Source of the DNA: Pantoea sp. At-9b
GTDB taxonomy: Bacteria > Pseudomonadota > Gammaproteobacteria > Enterobacterales > Enterobacteriaceae
Direction: 5' to 3'
Length of the DNA stretch: 64,000 nucleotides
Assembly (NCBI RefSeq): GCF_000175935.2
Contig: NC_014837.1
Location: forward strand, 372,001-436,000
Both the position numbers and the translations under genes were made by a program. This document shows positions 7,630 through 18,394 of this stretch, in pieces. Numbering within the stretch: position 1 is the stretch's first letter; each line of letters starts with the position of its first letter. The notes under the pieces are model-generated. The model saw only the letters and a program-made list of their open reading frames with translations, was not told the origin of the DNA and ran no database searches.

Positions 7630-8979
7630 ATGTCTGGCGAATCTCGCCCGGCCGGTGGAAAACTGGACGGCTGGTTCAATATTTCAGCACGCGGCAGTAG
7701 CGTGCGTCAGGAAGTGCTGGCGGGGTTAACCACCTTCCTGGCGATGGTCTACTCCGTTATCGTGGTACCGGGGATGCTCGGCAAAGCGGGCTTCTCGCCG
7801 ACGGCGGTGTTTGTCGCCACCTGCCTGGTCGCCAGTTTCGGTTCGATCATCATGGGGCTGTGGGCCAACCTGCCGATGGCAATTGGCTGTGCGATCTCAC
7901 TGACGGCATTTACCGCGTTTAGTCTGGTACTCGGCCAGCACATTAGCGTACCGGTGGCGCTCGGCGCGGTGTTCCTGATGGGCCTGCTGTTCACCCTGAT
8001 TTCGGTTACCGGCATCCGTGCGTGGATTCTGCGTAACCTGCCGATGGGTATTGCACATGGTACCGGTATCGGTATCGGCCTGTTTCTGCTGCTGATCGCT
8101 GCGGATAGCGTCGGCCTGGTGGTAAAAAATCCGGCGGCGGGTCTGCCGGTTGAGCTGGGCCACTTTGCCTCGTTCCCGGTCATTATGGCGCTGGTGGGGT
8201 TGGCGGCGATCTTCGGGCTGGAAAAACGTCGTGTTCCCGGCGGCATTTTGCTGACCATTGTGGCGATCTCGATCGTTGGGCTGATTTTTGACCCGGCGGT
8301 GAAATACCAGGGGCTGTTTGCCATGCCGAGCCTGAAAGATGCCAGCGGCCAGTCGCTGGTGTTCAGCCTCGATATCATGGGTGCGCTCAAACCGGCGGTA
8401 TTGCCAACGGTGCTGGCGCTGGTGATGACGGCGGTGTTTGATGCTACCGGCACCATCCGTGCGGTGGCCGGTCAGGCCAATCTGCTGGATAAAGAGGGCC
8501 AGATCATTAATGGTGGCCGCGCCCTGACCACCGACTCCATCAGCAGTCTGTTTGCCGGTCTGGTGGGGGCTTCCCCGGCAGCGGTGTATATCGAATCGGC
8601 GGCGGGTACGGCGGCGGGCGGTAAAACCGGCCTGACGGCGGTGGTAGTGGGTCTGCTGTTCCTGGTAATTCTGTTTATGTCGCCGCTGGCGTATCTGGTG
8701 CCGGCGTATGCCACCGCACCGGCGCTGATGTATGTCGGTCTGCTGATGCTGAGCAACGTGGCGAAAATCGATTTCAAGGACTTCGTCGATGCCATGTCTG
8801 GCCTGCTGACGGCGGTATTTATCGTGCTGACCTGCAACATCGTGACCGGCATTATGCTCGGTTTCGCCGCGTTGGTGATTGGCCGCCTGTTTGCCGGTGA
8901 ATGGCGCAAGCTGAATATCGGTACGGTGGTGATTGCTGTGGCACTGGTGGCTTTTTACGCCGGTGGCTGGGCCATCTGA
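7630..8979 (+). CDS. ghxP: Guanine/hypoxanthine permease (NCS2 AzgA subfamily)
   Basis: A 449-residue inner-membrane purine-base:proton symporter. It shows AzgA-subfamily marks: an N-terminal block ([23 protein letters not shown]), helix 3 ([17 protein letters not shown]), the TM8 motif [14 protein letters not shown] (about 270-285) and the TM10 region [24 protein letters not shown] (about 317-340) that lines the substrate site. Start ATG 7630 is set by AGAGG seven bases upstream; the frame is open further but without a site. Its place between soxR and yjcE matches E. coli ghxP (yjcD), and a PurR box lies upstream. Guanine and hypoxanthine specificity follows from family and synteny. Confidence 0.93.
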   Translation: MSGESRPAGGKLDGWFNISARGSSVRQEVLAGLTTFLAMVYSVIVVPGMLGKAGFSPTAVFVATCLVASFGSIIMGLWANLPMAIGCAISLTAFTAFSLVLGQHISVPVALGAVFLMGLLFTLISVTGIRAWILRNLPMGIAHGTGIGIGLFLLLIAADSVGLVVKNPAAGLPVELGHFASFPVIMALVGLAAIFGLEKRRVPGGILLTIVAISIVGLIFDPAVKYQGLFAMPSLKDASGQSLVFSLDIMGALKPAVLPTVLALVMTAVFDATGTIRAVAGQANLLDKEGQIINGGRALTTDSISSLFAGLVGASPAAVYIESAAGTAAGGKTGLTAVVVGLLFLVILFMSPLAYLVPAYATAPALMYVGLLMLSNVAKIDFKDFVDAMSGLLTAVFIVLTCNIVTGIMLGFAALVIGRLFAGEWRKLNIGTVVIAVALVAFYAGGWAI

Positions 8980-9022
8980 CCTGAAATTTTCCTGAAATCC
9001 GAATTATTCGCTTTCCTTGCCT

Positions 9023-9060
9023 TGCCGCACGACCGGTTTCCCAGTCGTGCGGCATTTTGT
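9023..9060 (+). terminator. Intrinsic terminator after ghxP
   Basis: TGCCGCACGAC (9023-9033) pairs perfectly with GTCGTGCGGCA (9044-9054) around a 10-base loop, followed by TTTTGTTTT. Confidence 0.9.
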
Positions 9061-9118
9061 TTTACACTTTCCGTTGCTCCAACATCGCATTAACGAAAAT
9101 GATTCGCCTAAGGAAAGC

Positions 9119-10768
9119 ATGGAAATCTTCTTCACCATTCTCATCATGACACTGGTTGTGTCGCTGTCTGGCGTTGCGGCACGCATCTTGCCGTTTCAAA
9201 TCCCGCTGCCGTTGGTGCAGATCGCTGCCGGTGCAATGCTCGCCTGGCCGACCTTTGGTCTGCATGTCGATTTTGATCCTGAACTGTTTCTGGTGCTGTT
9301 CATTCCGCCGTTACTGTTCGCTGACGGCTGGAAAACACCGATTAACGAATTTTTGCATCACGGACGCGAGATCATCGGGCTGGCGTTGGTGCTGGTGCTG
9401 ATCACCGTGGTGGGTATCGGTTATCTGATTTACTGGCTGGTGCCGGGTATCCCGCTGATTCCGGCTTTTGCGCTGGCGGCGGTGCTGTCACCGACCGATG
9501 CAGTGGCGCTGTCCGGGATCGTCGGGGAAGGGCGCATTCCGAAAAAAATCATGTCGATTGTGCAGGGCGAAGCCCTGATGAACGACGCATCTGGCCTGGT
9601 GTCACTCAAATTTGCAGTCGCCGTGGCGATGGGCACCATGGTCTTCACCTGGGGCGGTGCCAGCGTCGAATTCCTCAAAGTCGCGGTCGGTGGCCTGGTG
9701 GCCGGTGTCGCGGTCTGCTGGCTGTATGGCCGTTCTCTGCGTCTGCTGAGCCGCTGGAGCGGTGATGACCCGGCCACCCAGACCGTATTACTGCTGCTGC
9801 TGCCGTTTGCCTCGTACCTGATTGCGGAACATCTCGGTGTTTCCGGCATCCTCGCGGCGGTGGCGGCCGGGATGACCATCACCCGTTCCGGCATTATCCG
9901 TCAGGCACCCTTGGCGATGCGCCTGCGTGCTAACAGCGTTTGGCAGATGCTGGAGTTTGTCTTCAACGGCATGGTGTTCCTGATGCTCGGCCTGCAACTG
10001 CCTGACATCATTGAAGCCTCGGTGGCACAGGCGAATGCCGATCCTAATGTTGAACTGTGGATGCTGTTCACTGACATCGTGCTGGTCTATGCCGCGCTGA
10101 TGGTGGTGCGTTTTGGCTGGCTGTGGATGATGAAACGTGCCAGCCTGCGTTTCCTCAAGAAAAAGCCGCTGGAGTTTGCCAGTTACTCGCTGCGTGAACT
10201 GCTGATTGCCTCGTTCGCCGGGGTACGTGGGGCGATTACCCTCGCCGGTGTGCTGTCGATTCCGCTGTTCCTCAGTAACGGTGACCCTTTCCCGGCGCGT
10301 TATGAACTGGTGTTTATCTCAACCGGCGTGATCCTGTTTTCGCTGCTGGTTGGCGTGGTGTTGCTGCCCATCCTGCTGCGTGGCATGGAGAGCACCGACA
10401 AAGCGGGCCATCGCCGTGAAGTTCAAAGCGCGCGTGCCGCGATGGCCAGCGTGGCGATTGACAGCCTGCACAAGATGGAAGAGCGGCTGGAAAAAGACAC
10501 CGAAGAGAACATTGATCCTGAGCTGCTAAAAGAGGTGAGCCTGCGGGTGATTGGTAATCTGCGTCGTCGCGTGGTGGGTAAAGAGGAGCTGGAGCAGGCG
10601 CTGTTTGCGGAAAACCTTGAACGCCGCTTCCGCCTGACGGCGATCAGGGCGGAACGTGCTGAGGTGTATCATTTGCGCGCCACCCAGCAAATCTCCAACG
10701 AAACCATGCAGAAATTGCTGCGCGATCTCGACCTGCTGGAAGCGTTGCTGATCGAGAAAGAAGAGTAA
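9119..10768 (+). CDS. yjcE: YjcE, CPA1-family sodium/proton antiporter
   Basis: A 549-residue protein, the same length as E. coli YjcE. The first ~420 residues form about 12 membrane helices of the NhaP/CPA1 antiporter fold. The CPA1 segment LSPTDAVALSGIVGEGRIP (about 120-138) and NDASGLVSLKFA (about 155) contain the conserved acidic residues of ion exchange, and GVRGAITLAGVLSIPLFL (about 370) is a further family signature. The last ~130 residues are a charged, helical cytoplasmic tail. ATG 9119 has AAGGA just upstream. It exports monovalent cations against protons; which ion is favoured cannot be read from sequence. Order ghxP-yjcE is conserved with E. coli. Confidence 0.92.
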   Translation: MEIFFTILIMTLVVSLSGVAARILPFQIPLPLVQIAAGAMLAWPTFGLHVDFDPELFLVLFIPPLLFADGWKTPINEFLHHGREIIGLALVLVLITVVGIGYLIYWLVPGIPLIPAFALAAVLSPTDAVALSGIVGEGRIPKKIMSIVQGEALMNDASGLVSLKFAVAVAMGTMVFTWGGASVEFLKVAVGGLVAGVAVCWLYGRSLRLLSRWSGDDPATQTVLLLLLPFASYLIAEHLGVSGILAAVAAGMTITRSGIIRQAPLAMRLRANSVWQMLEFVFNGMVFLMLGLQLPDIIEASVAQANADPNVELWMLFTDIVLVYAALMVVRFGWLWMMKRASLRFLKKKPLEFASYSLRELLIASFAGVRGAITLAGVLSIPLFLSNGDPFPARYELVFISTGVILFSLLVGVVLLPILLRGMESTDKAGHRREVQSARAAMASVAIDSLHKMEERLEKDTEENIDPELLKEVSLRVIGNLRRRVVGKEELEQALFAENLERRFRLTAIRAERAEVYHLRATQQISNETMQKLLRDLDLLEALLIEKEE

Positions 10769-10783
10769 CCACTGCGCCGCGCA

Positions 10784-11686
10784 TCAGACCGAGATGCGCG
10801 GCGCATTATCCGGCCAGTGCTCACGACAGCAGGCGATCCAGGCCTGAGCGCTACGCGACAAATAGCTGCCTTCCCGCCAGATCAATCCCAGACTCCACTT
10901 CAGTTCCGACTCCAGCGGCAACCACAGTAGCGATTGCTTATCCAGGCGCTGGCAAATCGGCTCTGGCAGGATAGCCAGCCCCATTTCCGCCTGTACCATC
11001 GCCGCCAGAAAGTCCCACTGACCACTGCGGACAGCAATATTCGCCGTTAGCCCGAGACGTTGAAAGGCCTTCATGAGCTGGCGATTGAGGGAGAATTCTT
11101 CGTTGAAAATCAGTAACGGATGTTCCGCCAGTTCACCGAGGCCCAGATGGGTACGATTAAGCCACGGGGCGGTACGTGGCAACAGGACGCACAACGGATG
11201 GTGCATCAATTCCAGCGTATTCAGCGGCAAATCCGCGTCCACCGGCAGTGCTGTTAACGCAATATCGAGGCTACCATCCAGCACCGCCTGCTGCACCGTC
11301 AGGCCGCCGAACTCGGCAATTTTAAGCTCAACGCCTGGATAGCGGCGGCGAAAGGCGGAGATGGAACCGGCAATCTGCATCCCTACCATCGGCGGAATAC
11401 CCAGCCGCAGCTCGCCGGTCTTCAGCTGGTTGATGTCGCCGATCTCGGCTTCCAACTGGTGAAACTCCTGCAAAATCGCCAGCCCACGTTGATAAACCGC
11501 CTGGCCGCTATCGGTAAGGTGCAGCTTACGGCCATCGCGCAGCAGCAGCGTGCAGCCCAGCTCCTCTTCCAGCTGACGCAGCATTTTGCTGATGGTGGGC
11601 TGAGTGACGTAGAGCTTCTGCGCGGCGCGAGTGAAGCTTTGCTGGCGTACCACTTCGGTAAAGTAACGCAGGGCGCGGACGTCCAT
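10784..11686 (-). CDS. LysR-family regulator divergent from the CidA/LrgA-LrgB pair
   Basis: A 300-residue LysR regulator. The N-terminal winged helix-turn-helix is clear (FTRAAQKLYVTQPTISKMLRQLEEELG, about 17-43), followed by the linker helix and a two-lobed periplasmic-binding-like effector domain (about 90-295). ATG 11686 is preferred because AGGAA lies seven bases upstream; an in-frame ATG at 11707 would add seven residues. It is divergent from a CidA/LrgA-LrgB pair, the arrangement of CidR-type regulators, which respond to acetate or pyruvate metabolism in Gram-positives; that ligand is only an analogy here. A near-palindromic TGAAT-N7-ATTCA (11712-11728) between the genes is a candidate operator. 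Confidence 0.85.
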   Translation of the reverse strand: MDVRALRYFTEVVRQQSFTRAAQKLYVTQPTISKMLRQLEEELGCTLLLRDGRKLHLTDSGQAVYQRGLAILQEFHQLEAEIGDINQLKTGELRLGIPPMVGMQIAGSISAFRRRYPGVELKIAEFGGLTVQQAVLDGSLDIALTALPVDADLPLNTLELMHHPLCVLLPRTAPWLNRTHLGLGELAEHPLLIFNEEFSLNRQLMKAFQRLGLTANIAVRSGQWDFLAAMVQAEMGLAILPEPICQRLDKQSLLWLPLESELKWSLGLIWREGSYLSRSAQAWIACCREHWPDNAPRISV

Positions 11687-11711
11687 TGAAGTATTCCTGA
11701 TTGGCATAGTT

Positions 11712-11728
11712 TGAATAATATTAATTCA
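11712..11728. promoter_or_regulatory. Candidate LysR operator between the regulator and the CidA/LrgA-like gene
   Basis: TGAAT (11712-11716) and ATTCA (11724-11728) form a dyad with an AT-only centre in the 107-bp divergent region, the size and symmetry typical of LysR T-N11-A sites. Confidence 0.4.
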
Positions 11729-11793
11729 TTTTTTTCACACTCTGCCTGCGTTTTATACTGAACACCTGATTTATTTACGGGGGGGTGAGGAAA

Positions 11794-12219
11794 ATGGCGT
11801 TCGCATTGAGTCCGCGCAGAACGGACATCCTGCAACGTGTTTTCGTCCCGCTACAGCTACTGCTGTACGTGGGATTGTTTATCGCCAGCGATAAACTGGT
11901 GGGCTGGCTGCATTTGCCGCTGCCTGCCAATGTCGTCGGCATGTTGCTGTTGTTGCTGTTAATTATGACGCGTGTGATACCGCTGCGTTGGGTGAAGGCG
12001 GGAGCCAACTGGCTGCTGGCTGAGATGTTGCTGTTCTTTGTCCCGGCGGTGGTGGCGGTGGTGAACTACAGCGATTTGTTGCGCAGCGAGGGCTGGCGCA
12101 TCTGTCTGGTGATTGGCATCAGTACCTTGTTGGTGCTGGCAGCCACCTCACTGGTGGTGGATCGCGTGTACCGTTTTGAACTGGCGCGGGCGGCGCGTAA
12201 GCAGGCACATCATGAATGA
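11794..12219 (+). CDS. CidA/LrgA family membrane protein
   Basis: A 141-residue protein with four membrane helices. Family marks are LPLPANVVGMLLLLLLIM (about 38-55; the P-x-N-V-x-G-M motif) and WLLAEMLLFFVPAVVAVV (about 72-90; L-F-F-V-P). CidA/LrgA proteins are holin-like and, with LrgB/CidB, influence cell lysis or move small carboxylates such as pyruvate. ATG 11794 is used; a GTG nine bases earlier (11785) is possible because the purine-rich GGGGGTGAGG overlaps both. The next gene starts inside its 3' end. E. coli has relatives (YohJ/YohK) but not at this locus. Confidence 0.87.
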   Translation: MAFALSPRRTDILQRVFVPLQLLLYVGLFIASDKLVGWLHLPLPANVVGMLLLLLLIMTRVIPLRWVKAGANWLLAEMLLFFVPAVVAVVNYSDLLRSEGWRICLVIGISTLLVLAATSLVVDRVYRFELARAARKQAHHE

Positions 12220-12907
12220 CCTGATTATCAGCCTGATTTGTCTGGTGCTGACGTTGCTGGTTTATTACCTCAACAAACGTTTGTATCAGCGCTGGCGCAC
12301 TTTGCTGCTGATGCCGCTGGTGATGACGCCGCTGGTATTGGTGGTGCTGCTCCTGATCACCCACGTGAGCTGGAAAGATTACATCGCAGAAAGCCACTGG
12401 CTGCTGTGGTTGCTTGGTCCGGCAACGCTGGCCTTTGCGGTGCCGGTGTATGAAAACCAGGAGATTATCAAACGTCACTGGTTATCACTCAGCTTGGGCG
12501 TTGCGACGGCAACGCTGGTTTCGGTATGCAGCTCGGTGTGGCTGGCGCGATTGCTCACGCTGCCGGAATCTATCCAGCGCAGTCTGGCGGTGCGCTCCAT
12601 CACCACGCCGTTTGCGCTGGCGGCGGCGAAGCCGATTGGCGGTCAGCCGGATCTGGTGGCGTTGTTTGTGGTGATCACCGGGGTGTTTGGTATGGCGGTG
12701 GGGGACTTTCTGTTTCTGCGCATCGCAATCAAACAAGGTGTGGCGAAGGGCGCAGGATTTGGCGCGGCCTCGCACGGTGCCGGTACGGCGCGCGCTTACC
12801 AGATCGGTCAGCAGGAAGGGGTAGTCTCCAGCCTGGTGATGATGCTTTCTGGTGTGGTGACGGTGATCCTTGCCCCCTTACTGGGGCATCTGATGTGGCA
12901 GGTGTGA
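12212..12907 (+). CDS. LrgB/CidB family membrane protein
   Basis: A 231-residue polytopic membrane protein of the LrgB/CidB/YohK family. Key stretches: WLLWLLGPATLAFAVPVYEN (about 66-85), SITTPFALAAAKPIGGQPDL (about 128-147) and the highly conserved FGAASHGAGTARA (about 186-198) near the C-terminus. It is the partner of the CidA/LrgA protein; ATG 12212 overlaps the upstream stop by eight bases, so translation is coupled. The function in Gram-negatives is unsettled: lysis control or pyruvate/acetate-linked transport. A location next to the acetate genes acs-yjcH-actP is suggestive but not proof. Confidence 0.9.
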   Translation: MNDLIISLICLVLTLLVYYLNKRLYQRWRTLLLMPLVMTPLVLVVLLLITHVSWKDYIAESHWLLWLLGPATLAFAVPVYENQEIIKRHWLSLSLGVATATLVSVCSSVWLARLLTLPESIQRSLAVRSITTPFALAAAKPIGGQPDLVALFVVITGVFGMAVGDFLFLRIAIKQGVAKGAGFGAASHGAGTARAYQIGQQEGVVSSLVMMLSGVVTVILAPLLGHLMWQV

Positions 12908-12918
12908 GTTGCCTGATT

Positions 12919-12940
12919 AACGGCCCGCAAGGGCCGTTTT
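12919..12940 (+). terminator. Intrinsic terminator after the LrgB gene
   Basis: AACGGCCC (12919-12926), loop GCAA, GGGCCGTT (12931-12938), followed by TTTG. Confidence 0.88.
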
Positions 12941-13052
12941 GCGTGCCCCTGTCATTCCTGTTTACGTAAAGCTTGCCAAATAAAGTTGTTTCCTGCCGTC
13001 TGGCTGTTTACCCTTTCCGCCGAATTGATTGTCCTTCATGGAGTGGAATTAC

Positions 13053-13598
13053 ATGTTAAAGCAACTTGTTACAGGAAGCGTACTGGGTCTGGCTCTGCTG
13101 AGCAGCGGCGCGCAGGCGATTGAGGGCAGTGTTGACGTGGGTGAACACACCACCAACCTCAACCTTGGTCTCGGTACCACCTCACCGGGTCTGTTCCTCA
13201 ACGGCAACTGGCTGCGCAGCGATCACGACGGCAGCACTTACGGCCTCGGCCTGGGTTACAACGTTGATTTTGGTAACCTGCGTCTGGCACCGACGGCGAA
13301 AGCGCTGTTTACGCACCCGGAAGATGGTAAAGACGGTTTTGCCGTGGCTGTGGGTGCCGGTGCACAGTACAACTTCAACAGCATGTTGGGCCTGTATGGC
13401 GGTTACTACTACGCGCCAGAATCCTTCTCTGATCACCTCGACAGCTACCAGGAAGTGTCAGGCGGCCTGAGCTTTACCCCGATCTCGCTGCTGAATGTGC
13501 GCGTGGGCTATCAGTACATCGAACTGAACAACAAAGGCAGCCGCAAAGATAACGTGCTGGCCGATGGCCCGTATGTGGGTGCGTCACTGCGTTTTTAA
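13053..13598 (+). CDS. yfaZ: YfaZ family outer-membrane protein
   Basis: A 181-residue protein with a Sec signal peptide (MLKQLVTGSVLGLALLSSGA, cleavage after AQA near residue 22) and a body of alternating amphipathic strands ending in phenylalanine (YVGASLRF), the signature of an outer-membrane beta-barrel. The late block DNVLADGPYVGASLRF closely resembles the end of E. coli YfaZ. The function is unknown. ATG 13053 starts the signal peptide; GTGGAA lies just upstream. In E. coli yfaZ is elsewhere, so its position between the LrgB gene and actP is a local rearrangement. Confidence 0.85.
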   Translation: MLKQLVTGSVLGLALLSSGAQAIEGSVDVGEHTTNLNLGLGTTSPGLFLNGNWLRSDHDGSTYGLGLGYNVDFGNLRLAPTAKALFTHPEDGKDGFAVAVGAGAQYNFNSMLGLYGGYYYAPESFSDHLDSYQEVSGGLSFTPISLLNVRVGYQYIELNNKGSRKDNVLADGPYVGASLRF

Positions 13599-13630
13599 TC
13601 CTCTGCGGTTAGAGTCCTCTGCGTGCTGTG

Positions 13631-13715
13631 ACCCTCACCCCGGCCCTCTCCCATAAGGGAGAGGGAGGGGACTATATATTCCCTCTCCCACTTGTGGGAG
13701 AGGGTTAGGGTGAGG
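13631..13715. repeat. CTCTCCC palindromic element, short form (two hairpins)
   Basis: Two hairpins in a row: CCCTCTCCC (13644-13652) with GGGAGAGGG (13657-13665), and CCCTCTCCCAC (13681-13691) with GTGGGAGAGGG (13694-13704). Outside them, ACCCTCACCCC at the left and TTAGGGTGAGGG at the right are inverted copies. It fills the gap between convergent yfaZ and actP and probably ends both transcripts. The element at 54474-54769 has the same ends and hairpins. Confidence 0.85.
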
Positions 13716-13718
13716 GCG

Positions 13719-15371
13719 TCAGTGCGCTTTCCCCTGCTCAATCCCCACGCCCGTTTGCGAGCGAATAAACTGCCCACGGAAGCGCCGACGCTCAATAGCC
13801 CCCTGTTCCGACTGATCGGTAATGGAAAACAGCCAGGTGCCGATAAACGCCGCTAACATGGAGAATAGCGCCGGATACTCATACGGATAGATTGGTGCAG
13901 CATGTCCCAGCACCTGCACCCAAATGGTCGGCCCAAGGATCATCAACACCACTGCCGTCAGCAAGCCCAGCCAGCCGCCAATCATCGCCCCGCGCGTGGT
14001 CAGTTTTGACCAATACATCGACAGCAAAATAATCGGGAAGTTACAGCTGGCAGCGATGGAGAACGCGAGGCCAACCATAAAGGCGATGTTTTGCTTCTCG
14101 AACAAAATCCCCAGCGCAATGGCGACCACCCCCAGCACCAGCACGGTAATTTTGGAGACGCGCAACTCCTCGCGCTCAGTGGCATGGCCTTTGCGGATCA
14201 CGCTGGCATACAGGTCATGGGAAACCGCGGATGCGCCTGCCAGCGTTAACCCGGCGACCACCGCCAAAATGGTGGCGAACGCCACAGCAGAGATGAAGCC
14301 GAGGAACAGGCTGCCACCTACCGCGTCTGCCAGATGCACCGCCGCCATATTGGTGCCGCCGATCAACGCGCCGCTGGCATCTTTAAACGCCGGGTTGGCC
14401 CCCACCAGCAGAATTGCCCCGAAGCCGATAATAAAGGTGAGGAAGTAGAAATAGCCCATAAAGCCAGTGGCCCAGAACACGCTTTTACGCGCCTCACGGG
14501 CATCGGCTACCGTGAAGAAGCGCATCAGGATATGCGGTAACCCGGCCGTACCGAACATCAGGGCGAGTCCGAGCGACAGGGCGGAGATCGGGTCTTTCAC
14601 CAGCCCGCCCGGCTGCATAATTGCCGCGCCTTTCGGGTGTACCGCCATCGCTTCGGTAAACAAGGTATTGAAACTAAAGCCCGCCGCTTTCATCACCATG
14701 ATGGCCATAAAGGTCGCACCAAACAGCAGCAACACCGCTTTGATGATTTGCACCCAGGTAGTGGCCAGCATGCCGCCGAACAAGACATACATCACCATCA
14801 GGATGCCTACCAGCACCACTGCGATGTGGTAATTGAGGCCGAATAGCAACTGAATCAGCTTACCGGCACCCACCATCTGCGCAATCAGATACAGCGCCAC
14901 CACCACCAACGAACCACAGGCGGAGAGGGTGCGAATCGGTTTTTGTTCCAGACGATAGGAGGCCACGTCGGCAAAGGTATAGCGACCAAGGTTGCGTAAA
15001 CGCTCGGCAATCAGAAACAGGATCATCGGCCAGCCCACCAGAAAGCCGAGCGAATAGATCAGTCCGTCATAACCCGAGGTGTAGACCAGGGCGGAGATCC
15101 CGAGAAACGAGGCCGCCGACATATAATCGCCCGCCATCGCCAGCCCGTTTTGAAAGCCAGTGATATTGCCACCGGCGGTGTAATAATCGCTGCGCGAACG
15201 GGTACGTTTGGACGCCCACCAGGTAATCCCCAGGGTTGCGGCAACGAACACCACAAACATAATAATGGCTTCGTAGTTGGTCGGTTGCTTTTGCACCGCA
15301 CCGGTAATGGCATCCGCCGCGACGGCGCTGAGCGGTGCGGTAGCGAGGAACAGCGGGAGCAGACGCTTCAT
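13719..15371 (-). CDS. actP: ActP, acetate/glycolate:cation symporter
   Basis: A 550-residue sodium:solute symporter family protein. It has a cleavable-looking N-terminal hydrophobic segment ([20 protein letters not shown]) as in E. coli ActP, then about 13 helices. SSF marks: [24 protein letters not shown] (about 60-83), [16 protein letters not shown], and [11 protein letters not shown] (about 280). It imports acetate for Acs. It overlaps the end of yjcH by four bases (ATGA). The stop codon lies just past the repeat at 13631-13715. Expected to be co-transcribed with acs and yjcH from the acs promoter. Confidence 0.96.
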   Translation of the reverse strand: MKRLLPLFLATAPLSAVAADAITGAVQKQPTNYEAIIMFVVFVAATLGITWWASKRTRSRSDYYTAGGNITGFQNGLAMAGDYMSAASFLGISALVYTSGYDGLIYSLGFLVGWPMILFLIAERLRNLGRYTFADVASYRLEQKPIRTLSACGSLVVVALYLIAQMVGAGKLIQLLFGLNYHIAVVLVGILMVMYVLFGGMLATTWVQIIKAVLLLFGATFMAIMVMKAAGFSFNTLFTEAMAVHPKGAAIMQPGGLVKDPISALSLGLALMFGTAGLPHILMRFFTVADAREARKSVFWATGFMGYFYFLTFIIGFGAILLVGANPAFKDASGALIGGTNMAAVHLADAVGGSLFLGFISAVAFATILAVVAGLTLAGASAVSHDLYASVIRKGHATEREELRVSKITVLVLGVVAIALGILFEKQNIAFMVGLAFSIAASCNFPIILLSMYWSKLTTRGAMIGGWLGLLTAVVLMILGPTIWVQVLGHAAPIYPYEYPALFSMLAAFIGTWLFSITDQSEQGAIERRRFRGQFIRSQTGVGIEQGKAH

Positions 15372-15697
15372 GATTTCACCTCGCGCAGAATCTGTTTGGT
15401 CAGGCGATCAAACTCGCCGTTGGCACGCCAGACATAGATCCCCGTCAGCACAAAGGAGATCACAATCAGACCGACGCCGATGGGGATGCCTCGCGTAACG
15501 TTAGTGCCGGGATGGAGCGGCGTACCAAGCCAGGCGGGGGCGAAGGCGATCAGCAGGATAAAACCGACGTATAACACCAGCATGATCAGGCTAAGCACCA
15601 ACGCAAAGGACTGGCGTTTATGCACCAGTTCCTGAAAACGTGGATTGCTCTCGATTTGTTGCCACACAGCTTCCTGTTGGTTTACGGCTTCGTTCAT
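15368..15697 (-). CDS. yjcH: YjcH, DUF485 inner-membrane protein
   Basis: A 109-residue protein with two membrane helices (about 30-52 and 72-92), the DUF485 pattern: [15 protein letters not shown], then [14 protein letters not shown], and a polar C-terminal tail. It is always found with actP; its role in acetate uptake or ActP assembly is not settled. ATG 15697 has GGAG eight bases upstream; the preceding GTG codon is in frame but unlikely. It overlaps actP by four bases. Confidence 0.93.
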   Translation of the reverse strand: MNEAVNQQEAVWQQIESNPRFQELVHKRQSFALVLSLIMLVLYVGFILLIAFAPAWLGTPLHPGTNVTRGIPIGVGLIVISFVLTGIYVWRANGEFDRLTKQILREVKS

Positions 15698-15812
15698 CAC
15701 AGTTTCTCCAGAGGCAAGGCAGGCAGTAACCTCACCGGAAAGTGATGTTAACTGACTGAATGTTCTAATTATTTAGTAAGTGCGATGTTGACGAGTACGA
15801 CGGAGGGCAGGA

Positions 15813-15857
15813 CTGGTGGCGAGCAGCCAGAGGAGACTGGCCGAATCTCGCCACCGG
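15813..15857. promoter_or_regulatory. Hairpin between acs and yjcH
   Basis: GGTGGCGAG (15815-15823) pairs with CTCGCCACC (15847-15855); inside, CCAG (15827-15830) and CTGG (15837-15840) can extend the stem. It lies in the 170-bp gap downstream of acs within the operon, with no T-run, so it may set the relative level of acs and yjcH-actP mRNA by processing or stabilisation. Confidence 0.5.
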
Positions 15858-15867
15858 AGTATGTCGG

Positions 15868-17823
<1,956 letters not shown>

Positions 17824-18394
17824 GGCTGACCTCCTTGAAGATGTTAATCATATGTCAATCAATAGTTAATTGAAGCCTGGCCCTGCGGCTTTGTTTCGGT
17901 TTTGCAGACTGGATCACGGCCTAAGCCTGTGGGTATTCATCCGGCAAATATCACAGAATCCTCAGGCGCTGTGGCGGCGTGCTGTGAGCCAATGCTGAGA
18001 AATTTCTGAACAAAATAGCAGCAAACGCGCCCGCTGGCTTTTTGCGCGATTATGCATAGCTATGCGGAAAATTATCGAATTAAAACTTTTCATAACAGCG
18101 AGTTATGGTTTTCTTACTGAATCAGCATTTTATGCTACAGCGACGGATAAGATTTAAGCGAACCCGCCAGGGGTTGCATTTACCGTAGTGAAAATGGTAC
18201 TTATCTCGCCCCTGGCAAGCCAGTATCCACTCAGGCTGCATCACAGGACGCGTGCAAAATGCGCGCAAGGTAGTACCGGATGCAGTCGATAATAACCCTC
18301 TATTTTATCGGGCTTTTGCTCACTTCCCTGTGTGTATTGTTTTCTGCACCTTCGCAGCAGAGCAAAGGGGTTTTAACTGAGGAAATAACGCGTT
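17824..18394. other. Divergent acs/gltP control region
   Basis: About 570 bp with no gene. It holds the promoters of acs (minus) and gltP (plus). Palindromes are GCATAGCTATGC (18054-18065) and CATAAC-N5-GTTATG (18091-18107). I looked for the tandem CRP sites known from E. coli acs and saw only half-sites (for example TGTGA at 17987-17991), so CRP control cannot be confirmed by eye. A long leader before gltP is possible. Confidence 0.45.

Noticed and set aside
17824..18394. Possible CRP sites in the acs promoter region
   Set aside because: Only half-sites are visible; no TGTGA-N6-TCACA pair with acceptable mismatches.
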